21,895 nt of DNA. Origin: Deltaproteobacteria bacterium. Its GTDB lineage: Bacteria > Desulfobacterota > GWC2-55-46 > DRQE01. Positions 8,511-15,268 of the stretch are shown here, piece after piece (the first letter of the stretch is position 1; every line of letters begins with the position of its first letter). The notes under the pieces were generated by a model, which was given only the letters and a program-made list of their open reading frames with translations, made no database searches and was not told the origin of the DNA. The position numbers were made by a program, and so were the translations under genes. The stretch covers positions 1-21,895 of the forward strand of contig DAOVXI010000008.1 in NCBI GenBank assembly GCA_030636245.1. Direction: 5' to 3'.

Positions 8511-9429
8511 TGTCCTCCCCTCCTTTAGCCTCACGCTCCAACACACCGCTTATGGCATGAGGCGGGCACTGGGTCATGCATATCATGCAACCCTTACAGT
8601 GCTCGTAATCTATCTCTGGAAAACCATCTTCATTGACGCTTATGGCACTCTCCGGGCAAAAGGTACTGCAGAGCCAAGAGCAGCGGTTACATAGTTCGTA
8701 GTCTATAACAGGACGCACGGTACGCCAAAGCCCCGTCTTAATTTGTTCGCTCGTTGCCTCAGCGTGGATGGCCGGAGAAGAGAGGCGTGCGTCTTCAAAG
8801 GGAAGCTCAACCCAGTTGGGAGGGGTAAAACCCTCTACCGCTATTGCTGTACCCGGAGCGACGCACCCTTCATGCTCGGCCATGAATTCATAAACGCTTA
8901 GAGCATCTTCAAGGTTTTCTTCAACAACTTTAGTTCCGAGAGGGATAAGCTCCTCCCTTATGGCCTCCTCAAGGGAAGCCTTAGATACCGCGCCCGTAAG
9001 ACGCGCTGCGGCTCCGGCTATAGCGCCTCCTGTAAAGGCGCGCTCATGCGATTGGCCCTCACCAGGCGGGATAACGGTAAGCACTCTGCCCGGAAAGTTA
9101 AGCCTATCTTTCCAGAGTTCGGCTTCAATAACACTTACTATGAGAATAACGGTGTCTTCGGTAACGCCTTGCAACACGCCAGCGGCCGGCATGGCCACAA
9201 GGGTATCGTCAGCGACAATGACAAGGCCGGGTTCTTTGATTATGCCCCGCTCGTTTATCGCCTCCTTTGAGGCACGTACATAAGCGAATATCGGAGCACC
9301 GCGACGTTCCGCGCCATAGCGGGGCGCGTCCTGAACCTCAAAGCCCTCGAGAAAAAATGCGGTACCCAGGATGCGACTTGCCGTCTTCATCCCCTGTCCG
9401 CCGCGCCCGTGGAAACGGATACGGTACAT
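8500..9429 (-). CDS. 2-oxoacid:ferredoxin oxidoreductase, fused gamma (N-terminal) and delta ferredoxin-like (C-terminal) subunit
   Basis: 309 residues. Residues 1-185 are the gamma domain, opening with RFHGRGGQGMKTA and RYGAERRGAP, which are family hallmarks. Residues 237-300 are a two-cluster ferredoxin domain like free-standing delta subunits: C247, C250, C254, C258 and C278, C281, C284, C288, the second set in the standard CxxCxxCxxxCP spacing. The first set has one extra residue (CxxCxxxCxxxCP). The delta domain passes electrons from the thiamine site to external ferredoxin; the gamma domain is structural. A strong AAGGAGG precedes the ATG, 9 bases after the dehydrogenase stop. A fused gamma-delta chain is a known variant of the four-subunit architecture. 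Confidence 0.9.
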   Translation of the reverse strand: MYRIRFHGRGGQGMKTASRILGTAFFLEGFEVQDAPRYGAERRGAPIFAYVRASKEAINERGIIKEPGLVIVADDTLVAMPAAGVLQGVTEDTVILIVSVIEAELWKDRLNFPGRVLTVIPPGEGQSHERAFTGGAIAGAAARLTGAVSKASLEEAIREELIPLGTKVVEENLEDALSVYEFMAEHEGCVAPGTAIAVEGFTPPNWVELPFEDARLSSPAIHAEATSEQIKTGLWRTVRPVIDYELCNRCSWLCSTFCPESAISVNEDGFPEIDYEHCKGCMICMTQCPPHAISGVLEREAKGGEDNET

Positions 9430-9438
9430 CTTGCCTCC

Positions 9439-10551
9439 TTAAAAAATTGAGAAACGCCTAAAACCCATCGCCTTCTTAACCCGCTCTGTTGCTAGCTTGA
9501 CCGCCGCAGCTCTGGGCAGGATATTCTTCATCGAAGCCTGACTCAATACCTCTTCAGTGTTCCGTCTTATCTTTTCGGTTATCGCCTGAAAGACCGCAGC
9601 CTGAGTAGAGCCCTCATACTCCATCGCAGCACAGATAACCCCTCCGGCGTTGGCTATGAAGTCGGGCACACAGAGTATCCCCTTTTCATGGAGTGTCTTT
9701 TCAGCGCCTGCTGTTATGGGAATATTGGCACCACAGATAACGAGCTTTGTCTTAAGAAGATGAACGTTACCTTCGTTAATAACATCCGGCCGTGCAGCCG
9801 GGATCCAGATATCGCACTCCATACCAATAACCGCTTCGCGCTCCATCCCCTTGCCGTCCTCATACTCTGCAACACTTTTTCCGGCCTTCTTAAGCTCCGT
9901 TAATGCATCGATATCTAGTCCATCCGGATTATAGCTAGAGCCCCTGCTGTCGGCCACACCTACAAGCACGGCACCCTTCTCAGAAAGGAACCTTGCGGCG
10001 TGGATACCCACAGCGCCAAATCCCTGGACCACTACCCTTGCACCCTTTAGATTGAAGTCGCAGCGCTTTACCGCTATCTCTGCGACATGGCTTAAGCCCC
10101 ATCCCGTTGCACCGATCTCATCAAGGGGTATCCCGCCGACCTCCCGGGGCAATCCGACTACACGGCCGATCTCGTCCTTTATCCAGGCCATGCACTCCTC
10201 ATTCGTTCCCATGTCAGGGGCAAAGATGTACTCCTTTATATCCCTAAGGGCGCAGGCCATACCGCGGATCAGTCGCTCCTTCTCCTCTATGGGCATTCTC
10301 GGGTCACCATAGAGAACCGCTTTGCCGCCGCCATGAGGCAGCTCAGCCGCGGCGTTTTTCAAGGTCATCGCCCTGGCCAAACGGACGCACTCCTCTGTGC
10401 TTACATCCGCTGCCATGCGGAGTCCGCCTATCGAGGGGCCCGTGGCCACGTTGTCCACAACAAGTACCCCCTTAAGTCCTATCGAGGGTTCATAAACATG
10501 TATGATCTTTGTCGGTCCCAGCTCATCCGAAAACCTGAATATATCTTCCAT
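9439..10551 (-). CDS. Glu/Leu/Phe/Val-type amino-acid dehydrogenase, probably for hydrophobic amino acids
   Basis: 370 residues, closer to leucine/valine dehydrogenases than to the longer glutamate enzymes. It reversibly deaminates an L-amino acid to its 2-oxo acid with NAD(P)+. Visible: GPSIGGLRM (38-46), the lysine-rich catalytic region TLKNAAAELPHGGGKAV with K65 and K77, catalytic Asp in APDMGTNE (D113), and the nucleotide-binding fold VVVQGFGAVG. Much of the wording is glutamate-dehydrogenase-like (NEECMAWI, IANAGGV). However, the lysine that binds the substrate gamma-carboxylate in glutamate enzymes (GPYKGGLR) is Ile41 here, as expected for a hydrophobic side chain. It is the first gene of the operon, with GAGGTGG before the ATG. 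Its product 2-oxo acid is the natural substrate of the oxidoreductase encoded next. Substrate preference is inference. Confidence 0.88.
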   Translation of the reverse strand: MEDIFRFSDELGPTKIIHVYEPSIGLKGVLVVDNVATGPSIGGLRMAADVSTEECVRLARAMTLKNAAAELPHGGGKAVLYGDPRMPIEEKERLIRGMACALRDIKEYIFAPDMGTNEECMAWIKDEIGRVVGLPREVGGIPLDEIGATGWGLSHVAEIAVKRCDFNLKGARVVVQGFGAVGIHAARFLSEKGAVLVGVADSRGSSYNPDGLDIDALTELKKAGKSVAEYEDGKGMEREAVIGMECDIWIPAARPDVINEGNVHLLKTKLVICGANIPITAGAEKTLHEKGILCVPDFIANAGGVICAAMEYEGSTQAAVFQAITEKIRRNTEEVLSQASMKNILPRAAAVKLATERVKKAMGFRRFSIF

Positions 10552-10642
10552 TCACGCCACCTCGACTAAAGTTGTTTTTTTCTTAGATAGTACAAAAATG
10601 ATAATATAAAAATACCATAAATTCCACTGTATTACTTCTAAA
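10552..10642 (-). promoter_or_regulatory. AT-rich gap upstream of the amino-acid/2-oxoacid operon, probable promoter
   Basis: The 91 bases between cca and the dehydrogenase gene are strongly AT-rich. On the minus strand a weak -35 (TGGAAT) and a better -10 (TATCAT) are spaced 17 bases apart, followed by a purine-rich leader and GAGGTGG. I saw no terminator behind cca, so read-through from cca is also possible. Confidence 0.3.
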
Positions 10643-11983
10643 CTACATCTTCAGTACCATCTCTCTAAGCTTCTCATTGGTATTAAGCGTAGTGTCCTCA
10701 AGCACTGCATCAAAGAGTTCATGAAGCACCTCACCCACCTCAGGGGATGAGGGTATTCCTTTTATCTCCATTACCTCTTTACCACCGATAGCAAGGTCCT
10801 TTACCTTGAAGATCTTTTCCTCTGCGCTCATACTTTCAAGCCTCTCAAGAATAGCCTTGAACTCACCTACCCCTTCCTGAGGTTGCACGTGACCTTTTGC
10901 TCTCTTATCAGCGGACCAGAGCGTACAGAGATCTTCGATATTTTCTACTCCGACCGAGGCGACGAGCCTCCTAACGGATGAGTCCTTCATATCATCGGTG
11001 TACTGAAGCATATGACACTTCACCAGGCTTAAAACCTTATGGATCGCCTCGTTACTGAACTTAAGTCTCTTCATGATCCTTAAAGCTATATCCGCCGAGC
11101 CCCTTTCATGACCGTAGAAGGTGGCATCGGGACCGTAATTATTACAGGCGCTGATCTTTCCGAGGTCGTGAAAGAGCGCGGACCAACGTATAAGGTCATA
11201 CTCTTTAAAGACCCCGTCAACGGTACGAAGGGTATGGCAATAAAGATCATACTCGTGGTATCTGTTTTGCTCAAAGCCAAAGCACTCTGTAAGCTCGGGA
11301 AGTATCTCCTGCAACAGGCCGCTCTTCCTCATGCCCTCGAACATGACGGAGGGCTCCTCGGCCCTCTTAATACATTTATTGAACTCTTCTCTTATCCTTT
11401 CAGGAGAGATCAGTCCCTGCCAATCTTCTCTTGCAGCGCAATACAAAGCATCGAGAGTTTTATTCTCTATATCAAATCCCAGTGTCGCTTGGAACCTGTG
11501 TGCCCTTATCATCCTTAAATAATCTTCTCTAAAACGCTCGATCGGAACTCCTACAGCCCTTATGACCTTAGCCTTGATATCCTCTGTTCCATTGTAAGGA
11601 TCTATAAAACTATCGTCTTTAGGGGAGTACGCTATGGCGTTCATTGTAAAGTCGCGCCTAAGCAGGTCTTCTTCAAGCGAGGTGCCGAACTCCACGCTAC
11701 TGCGTCTTCCGTCCATAGAGATTTTTTTTCTAAAGGTCGTAACATCAAAGTTGACCCCGTCGAGGATCACCGTTACGGTACCGTACTTAATGCCGGTAGG
11801 TATCGCATGAATACCTTCCGCTGAAAAGGTCTCCACTACTTCTTCGGGCTTTGCCGCAGTGGTGATGTCGACATCGCTTAAAGGCCTTTTCATCATCATA
11901 TTACGCACACATCCGCCAACGAAGTAGGACTCAAACCCCTTCTTATCCAGAACCTCTATTATCATTCGAGCATCATTTAACAT
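10643..11983 (-). CDS. cca: tRNA nucleotidyltransferase / poly(A) polymerase family (CCA-adding enzyme) with HD domain
   Basis: 446 residues. The class II nucleotidyltransferase head is clear: FVGGCVRN (21-28), LSDVDI with metal-binding D37 and D39, RRDFTMNAIAY (109-119), FREDYLRMIRAHRF (151-164) and SPERIREE (193-200). An HD phosphohydrolase-type domain follows (SALFHDLGK, H272 D273). This arrangement is typical of enzymes that add or repair the tRNA 3' CCA end; some bacteria split the job into CC- and A-adding enzymes, which cannot be told apart here. AAGGA precedes the ATG at a normal distance. It lies on the minus strand, diverging from the metal-efflux module, and the left copy of the flanking direct repeat sits 30 bases upstream of its start codon. 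Confidence 0.92.
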   Translation of the reverse strand: MLNDARMIIEVLDKKGFESYFVGGCVRNMMMKRPLSDVDITTAAKPEEVVETFSAEGIHAIPTGIKYGTVTVILDGVNFDVTTFRKKISMDGRRSSVEFGTSLEEDLLRRDFTMNAIAYSPKDDSFIDPYNGTEDIKAKVIRAVGVPIERFREDYLRMIRAHRFQATLGFDIENKTLDALYCAAREDWQGLISPERIREEFNKCIKRAEEPSVMFEGMRKSGLLQEILPELTECFGFEQNRYHEYDLYCHTLRTVDGVFKEYDLIRWSALFHDLGKISACNNYGPDATFYGHERGSADIALRIMKRLKFSNEAIHKVLSLVKCHMLQYTDDMKDSSVRRLVASVGVENIEDLCTLWSADKRAKGHVQPQEGVGEFKAILERLESMSAEEKIFKVKDLAIGGKEVMEIKGIPSSPEVGEVLHELFDAVLEDTTLNTNEKLREMVLKM

Positions 11984-12013
11984 TAGTTTTCCTTAAGCAC
12001 GTATTCAAAACAA

Positions 12014-12056
12014 TTTTACCACAATCCGGGCAAACAACGAAAAAAGGGCTACGGCC
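12014..12056 (+). repeat. Left copy of a 43/44-bp direct repeat flanking the metal-efflux module
   Basis: It matches 19808-19851 in the same orientation at 40 of 44 aligned columns (three substitutions, one single-base gap). The shared core includes ACAACGAAAAAAGGGC and ends at ACGGCC in both copies; the sequence diverges immediately after. Read on the minus strand it is a weak GC-rich stem followed by T6, so it may be half of a terminator-like palindrome. It lies between the divergent cca gene and the repressor gene. A run of nine G follows at 12069-12077. Confidence 0.85.
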
Positions 12057-12111
12057 TTCGGATTATGAGGGGGGGGGTTAGGCTAAAAACAATACTATTG
12101 GATTCATCTCC

Positions 12112-12140
12112 TTGACATTCTACCTATTGTAGAATAGAAT
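12112..12140 (+). promoter_or_regulatory. Promoter P1 with overlapping operator for the blaI-like/M56 gene pair
   Basis: TTGACA (12112-12117) and TAGAAT (12135-12140) are spaced exactly 17 bases, close to the housekeeping consensus. A perfect inverted repeat ATTCTAC-CTATT-GTAGAAT (12117-12135) fills the spacer, so a bound repressor would block polymerase. The same arms recur at P2. It is not the TACAnnTGTA core reported for known BlaI/CopY operators. The expected start of transcription falls at or next to the ATG at 12147. Autoregulation by the BlaI-like protein is inferred. Confidence 0.8.
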
Positions 12141-12146
12141 CTATAT

Positions 12147-12581
12147 ATGGAGACGAATATCATAAAAACATTCCGGGCTGCTGACAGTGGACTCGGAAAA
12201 GTACTCGGGCACCTTGAAGAGGACGTTATGGAAGTACTCTGGGACAAGGGTGAAGTGACCGGTAAAGAGGTCCTAAACCTTCTTAATGTTAAAGACAAGA
12301 AGATTGCCTACACGACCGTTCTTACTGTACTTGAAAGACTCTCGAAAAAAAAACTTGTAAAAAAAGAAAAGGTAAACGGTAGCTACCACTTCTCTCCTTC
12401 CCACTCAAAGATGGAATTCTCTGAGATGGTCAGCAAGGAGGTCCTGAAGGGAATCCTTGATATGGGCGGCGGTTATGCCTCTGCCAACTTTGTAGATGTT
12501 CTGGCCGAGTCCGACCCCGATGAACTTGAAAAACTTTCTAAACTTATAAAGGCTAAAAAACGTGAACTTGAAACCAAATAA
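12147..12581 (+). CDS. BlaI/MecI/CopY-family winged-helix repressor
   Basis: 144 residues, slightly longer than the usual 120-130 because of about 20 extra N-terminal residues. The winged-helix domain runs from LEEDVMEVLWDKGEVTG (23-39) through the recognition helix AYTTVLTVLERLSKKKLV (54-71) to the wing (NGSYHFSP). The C-terminal dimerisation part contains ASANFVDVLAE followed by DPDELEKLSKLI. Asn114-Phe115 align with the Asn101-Phe102 pair cut by BlaR1/MecR1 in staphylococcal BlaI/MecI. There is no cysteine at all, so it cannot sense copper directly as CopY does with its Cys-rich end. No ribosome site precedes the ATG, and no alternative start codon lies between it and the conserved domain; the mRNA may be leaderless. 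It overlaps the M56 gene by 20 bases. Predicted to repress P1 and P2. Confidence 0.9.
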   Translation: METNIIKTFRAADSGLGKVLGHLEEDVMEVLWDKGEVTGKEVLNLLNVKDKKIAYTTVLTVLERLSKKKLVKKEKVNGSYHFSPSHSKMEFSEMVSKEVLKGILDMGGGYASANFVDVLAESDPDELEKLSKLIKAKKRELETK

Positions 12582-13506
12582 ACTTCTTACATATACACCA
12601 TTAGTGCTCATTGCTTTTATTCTAACCGCTTTGGTTGTTCTTTCTATAAGCGTTTCGAATATAGAGGTATGGGTTGCAGAGCTTACAAGATGGTGTGAAA
12701 GCATTATGCTTGCGTGTCTTCCCTACGTTACCATACTAAAAACATTAGCCATGTGGTCAGGTGTCGGAGTTGTCGCAGGCGGCCTTATCTTTGCGCTCAT
12801 AAAAGCAACACTCGGGGTTATAAGAAGCCGCCTGGCCCTAAAAGGACTTAACCTTATAGACAAAGACCTCGGAGTCGTTCTTGTTAAAGACCCTTCAAGG
12901 CAGTTCGCCTTCACATATGGACTTTTCAGACCACGGATATTTATCTCGACCGGCATCATCAGCGCACTTTCAAGGGAAGAACTTCAAAGCGTTATTCTTC
13001 ATGAAGCTCATCACAAAAGATCATACGACCCGCTTCGTTTTCTCTTCTTTACGCTACTTAAGGATACCTTGTTTTATCTTCCCATTGGGAAGTGGTTCAT
13101 GACGGAGGCGCTTATTCAAAGGGAGCTTGATGCGGACATCTCTGTTATAAAAAAGACCGGACAACCGCTTGAGCTTGCAAGCGCACTTATAAAAGTTACA
13201 GGACAATTCTACAAAAGAAGTAACACCTATGCTCATGCTTCACTTAAGGGAAAAGGAAGCGTAAAAGAACGCATCAAAATACTTATCGGCGAGTCAAGCC
13301 TGCAGCATACAAAGCTTCCGATAAAGACAGCGCTAAAGAGCACCCTCATTGCGATCGCCCTGATCGTCTTCACGGCGTTACCCATTATGGCGGGCACCGT
13401 AACTTCTATTGAGGGATGTACAAAGGAGTACTGTCCGACGCACCATCACAGCTCGGGAGCTGAGTGCGTGGACCACTGCGAAAATAAGCACCACAACCAC
13501 AGATAG
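12562..13506 (+). CDS. BlaR1-like M56 membrane metalloprotease with Cys/His-rich extracytoplasmic tail, putative metal sensor and anti-repressor
   Basis: 314 residues from a GTG that overlaps the repressor gene. Predicted membrane segments: about 8-31, 61-86, 158-178 (less certain) and 256-278. The zinc protease site is HEAHH (H147, E148, H151), with ELDAD (188-192) supplying the likely third ligand; this is the M56 family of BlaR1/MecR1. Unlike BlaR1 (about 600 residues) there is no penicillin-binding domain. After the last membrane segment only 36 residues remain, and these hold four cysteines (286, 291, 302, 306) and seven histidines (294-296, 305, 310, 311, 313). By BlaR1 topology this tail faces the periplasm. 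I infer that it binds a metal ion (Cu/Ag most likely given the pump) and triggers cleavage of the repressor. Metal identity and the mechanism are untested. Confidence 0.88.
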   Translation: MNLKPNKLLTYTPLVLIAFILTALVVLSISVSNIEVWVAELTRWCESIMLACLPYVTILKTLAMWSGVGVVAGGLIFALIKATLGVIRSRLALKGLNLIDKDLGVVLVKDPSRQFAFTYGLFRPRIFISTGIISALSREELQSVILHEAHHKRSYDPLRFLFFTLLKDTLFYLPIGKWFMTEALIQRELDADISVIKKTGQPLELASALIKVTGQFYKRSNTYAHASLKGKGSVKERIKILIGESSLQHTKLPIKTALKSTLIAIALIVFTALPIMAGTVTSIEGCTKEYCPTHHHSSGAECVDHCENKHHNHR

Positions 13507-13513
13507 ATTTTTT

Positions 13514-13542
13514 TTGATATTAAATTCTACGCTACGTAGAAT
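13514..13542 (+). promoter_or_regulatory. Promoter P2 with the same operator, driving the efflux operon
   Basis: TTGATA (13514-13519) and TAGAAT (13537-13542) are 17 bases apart. The inverted repeat ATTCTACG-CTA-CGTAGAAT (13524-13542) is perfect over 8+3+8 bases and has the same seven-base arms as the one at P1, here covering the -10 box entirely. It sits in the 50-bp gap between the M56 gene and the YtkA-like gene, so the pump genes have their own regulated promoter rather than relying on read-through. A T8 run just after the M56 stop lacks a stem and is not a terminator. Confidence 0.8.
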
Positions 13543-13556
13543 AAACGGAGGGCACA

Positions 13557-13964
13557 ATGAAAAACTATTTAAAAAGACTCGATCTTCACAACACCAAAAT
13601 AACATCTGCGATATTAGTGTTTACAGCTTTAGTGCTTACGGCAAACCATGCCTTTGCTGCATACAAAACGGTAAAGACAATAGACAGCATTAAAGCTTCT
13701 ATAATAGTCTCCCCAAAGATGGTAGATGTCTACATAAAGGACGTTGACACAAACAAAGTGATAACAGATGCTACGGCTAAGGTGCTTGTAACCTACCCAA
13801 GCGGTAAAGAGGTTGAGGTTAAGCTTATGGGAATGAAGATGGGAGAAATCTACTCATATATGAACTCAACCGAGCTTACTGAAAGCGGCACCTATAAACT
13901 TACGATAGAGATAACCAGGGCAGAGAAGACTACAACCTTTGATGTTGAGGCTACCCTTAAGTAG
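13557..13964 (+). CDS. Secreted YtkA/FixH-like periplasmic protein with methionine cluster
   Basis: 135 residues with a signal peptide (residues about 1-34, cleavage after AFA). The mature part, about 100 residues, looks like a single Ig-like beta-sandwich resembling YtkA/FixH-like domains (VDVYIKDVDTNKVITDATAKVLVTYPSGK, split over strands). It contains KLMGMKMGEIYSYM (90-103), four methionines in 12 residues, which could hold Cu(I) or Ag(I) in the periplasm. It is the first gene after P2, with GGAGGG just before the ATG, and is followed 8 bases later by the TolC gene. Its place suggests a periplasmic metal chaperone or pump accessory, the position CusF takes in E. coli, although it has no sequence likeness to CusF that I can see. 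The family assignment is moderate. Confidence 0.7.
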   Translation: MKNYLKRLDLHNTKITSAILVFTALVLTANHAFAAYKTVKTIDSIKASIIVSPKMVDVYIKDVDTNKVITDATAKVLVTYPSGKEVEVKLMGMKMGEIYSYMNSTELTESGTYKLTIEITRAEKTTTFDVEATLK

Positions 13965-13972
13965 AGAGCTCT

Positions 13973-15268
13973 ATGAAAGTACCTTCAATAAAATTAAGTT
14001 TATTTATTTGTATCGCCATCATTCTTCTGCAGGGAGGACAGCTCTTTGCGTCCGACACAGAAACCGAAGAGATAGCCCTGCCTCTGTTGATACAAATAGC
14101 TCTGGACCGTAACCCAAAGTTAAAGGCGGCTTATCACAGCTGGAAAAGTGAGGAGCAACGCTACTACACGGAAAAGGCTCTTAACGACCCGGTGTTTTCA
14201 TACACATACCCAATTGATGCGATAGAGACCAGGCTTGGCCCGCAGGATCAGGTCTTCAAGATAACTCAAAAACTTCCCTTTCCGGGCAAGCTTTCGCTTA
14301 AAGGTAAAATAGCAAAGAAAGAAGCTCTTATTGCAAAGTCAAAGTATGAGCTGCTTCAAAAAGAGATCACAGCTGATATAAAAAGGTCATACTATGAGCT
14401 TTGCTACATTACTAAAGCAATAGAGATAGCAGGGGAGAATAAAAAGATCCTTGCGTACTTTAAGGATATAAGCAAAAAGAACTACGGACTTGATCTTGCC
14501 AAACTGGATGAGGTTGTCCGCGCCCAAAACCAATATGCCGGTGCGGTACTTGAGCTTATAAAACTAAATGACACCCGTACACATATCATCTCGCGTATAG
14601 GAGCTCTTACAAACACCGACCCTGCTTCTTTAAAGCTTAAAACAGAAAAGTTAGAGCGTGTTGAACTTATATTTAGCTTAAATGATCTAACGGAGTTTGC
14701 CAAAGCAAACCATGATGGCGTAAGAGCATCAAAACTTGAGATTGAAAAAAATGAGCTTAAGAAAAAACTGGCACGACTTCGGTACTTACCCGACTTCAGC
14801 ATCGGCGTAAACCACACATCTATCGGAGAACCTGACTACAGCGTGATCGGTGGGGGGCGTGACGCAACAGCTGTTATGTTTAGCATCAATATTCCTCTTT
14901 GGTTCAGAAAGAATAGTAAGGAAGTAAAAGCTTCTACAATGAAGATCGATGCTGCAAGAAGCACAAAGATAAGTACCATAAATGAAGTAAGCGACAACGT
15001 CACACGTCTCTTTTCAATGTATACGAACACCACTGAGATAATAAAACTTTACGGCACAAGCCTCGTTCCGGAGGCAAAAAGCTCTGCAGGGCTTGCAAAA
15101 GCTCGCTACTCAAGCGGTGAGGAAAAGTTAGCCAGGCTGCTTGAGACTCAGAGCATGTGGTTAAGGTTCCGGCTTGTATATGAGCGTGCACTCACAGACC
15201 ATATGATAAGCATCGCGGAGCTTGAAAAACTTACAGGAGTGAAACTTAATATCAAGGAAGCCATATGA
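13973..15268 (+). CDS. TolC-family outer-membrane efflux channel (CusC/CzcC-like)
   Basis: 431 residues with a signal peptide ending near LFA (residue 26); no lipobox cysteine, unlike E. coli CusC. The sequence has the two-fold helical-hairpin pattern of TolC proteins: an N-terminal helix LLIQIALDRNPKLKAAYHSWKS, then KLPFPGKLSLKGKIAKKEA, typical of heavy-metal branch members, long coiled stretches, and a second repeat ending in EKLTGVKLN. It should form the trimeric outer-membrane exit duct for the pump encoded downstream. The ribosome site is weak (AGAG), so translation is probably coupled to the preceding gene. Its stop overlaps the first ATG of the adaptor gene. Confidence 0.9.
   Translation: MKVPSIKLSLFICIAIILLQGGQLFASDTETEEIALPLLIQIALDRNPKLKAAYHSWKSEEQRYYTEKALNDPVFSYTYPIDAIETRLGPQDQVFKITQKLPFPGKLSLKGKIAKKEALIAKSKYELLQKEITADIKRSYYELCYITKAIEIAGENKKILAYFKDISKKNYGLDLAKLDEVVRAQNQYAGAVLELIKLNDTRTHIISRIGALTNTDPASLKLKTEKLERVELIFSLNDLTEFAKANHDGVRASKLEIEKNELKKKLARLRYLPDFSIGVNHTSIGEPDYSVIGGGRDATAVMFSINIPLWFRKNSKEVKASTMKIDAARSTKISTINEVSDNVTRLFSMYTNTTEIIKLYGTSLVPEAKSSAGLAKARYSSGEEKLARLLETQSMWLRFRLVYERALTDHMISIAELEKLTGVKLNIKEAI

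Noticed and set aside
8511..8546. Upstream ATG for the oxidoreductase alpha subunit
   Set aside because: It would add 12 unconserved residues and has no good ribosome site, whereas the ATG at 8510 follows GGGGAGG and matches the family N-terminus.
12014..12056. Direct repeat copies as ordinary terminators
   Set aside because: The T6 run lies on the minus strand with only a weak 3-bp-core stem, and no minus-strand gene ends next to either copy. A degenerate half-palindrome is more likely.
12147..13506. Beta-lactam resistance regulators (blaI-blaR1)
   Set aside because: The M56 protein has no penicillin-binding domain and no beta-lactamase or PBP gene is nearby; the shared operator leads to a metal pump instead.
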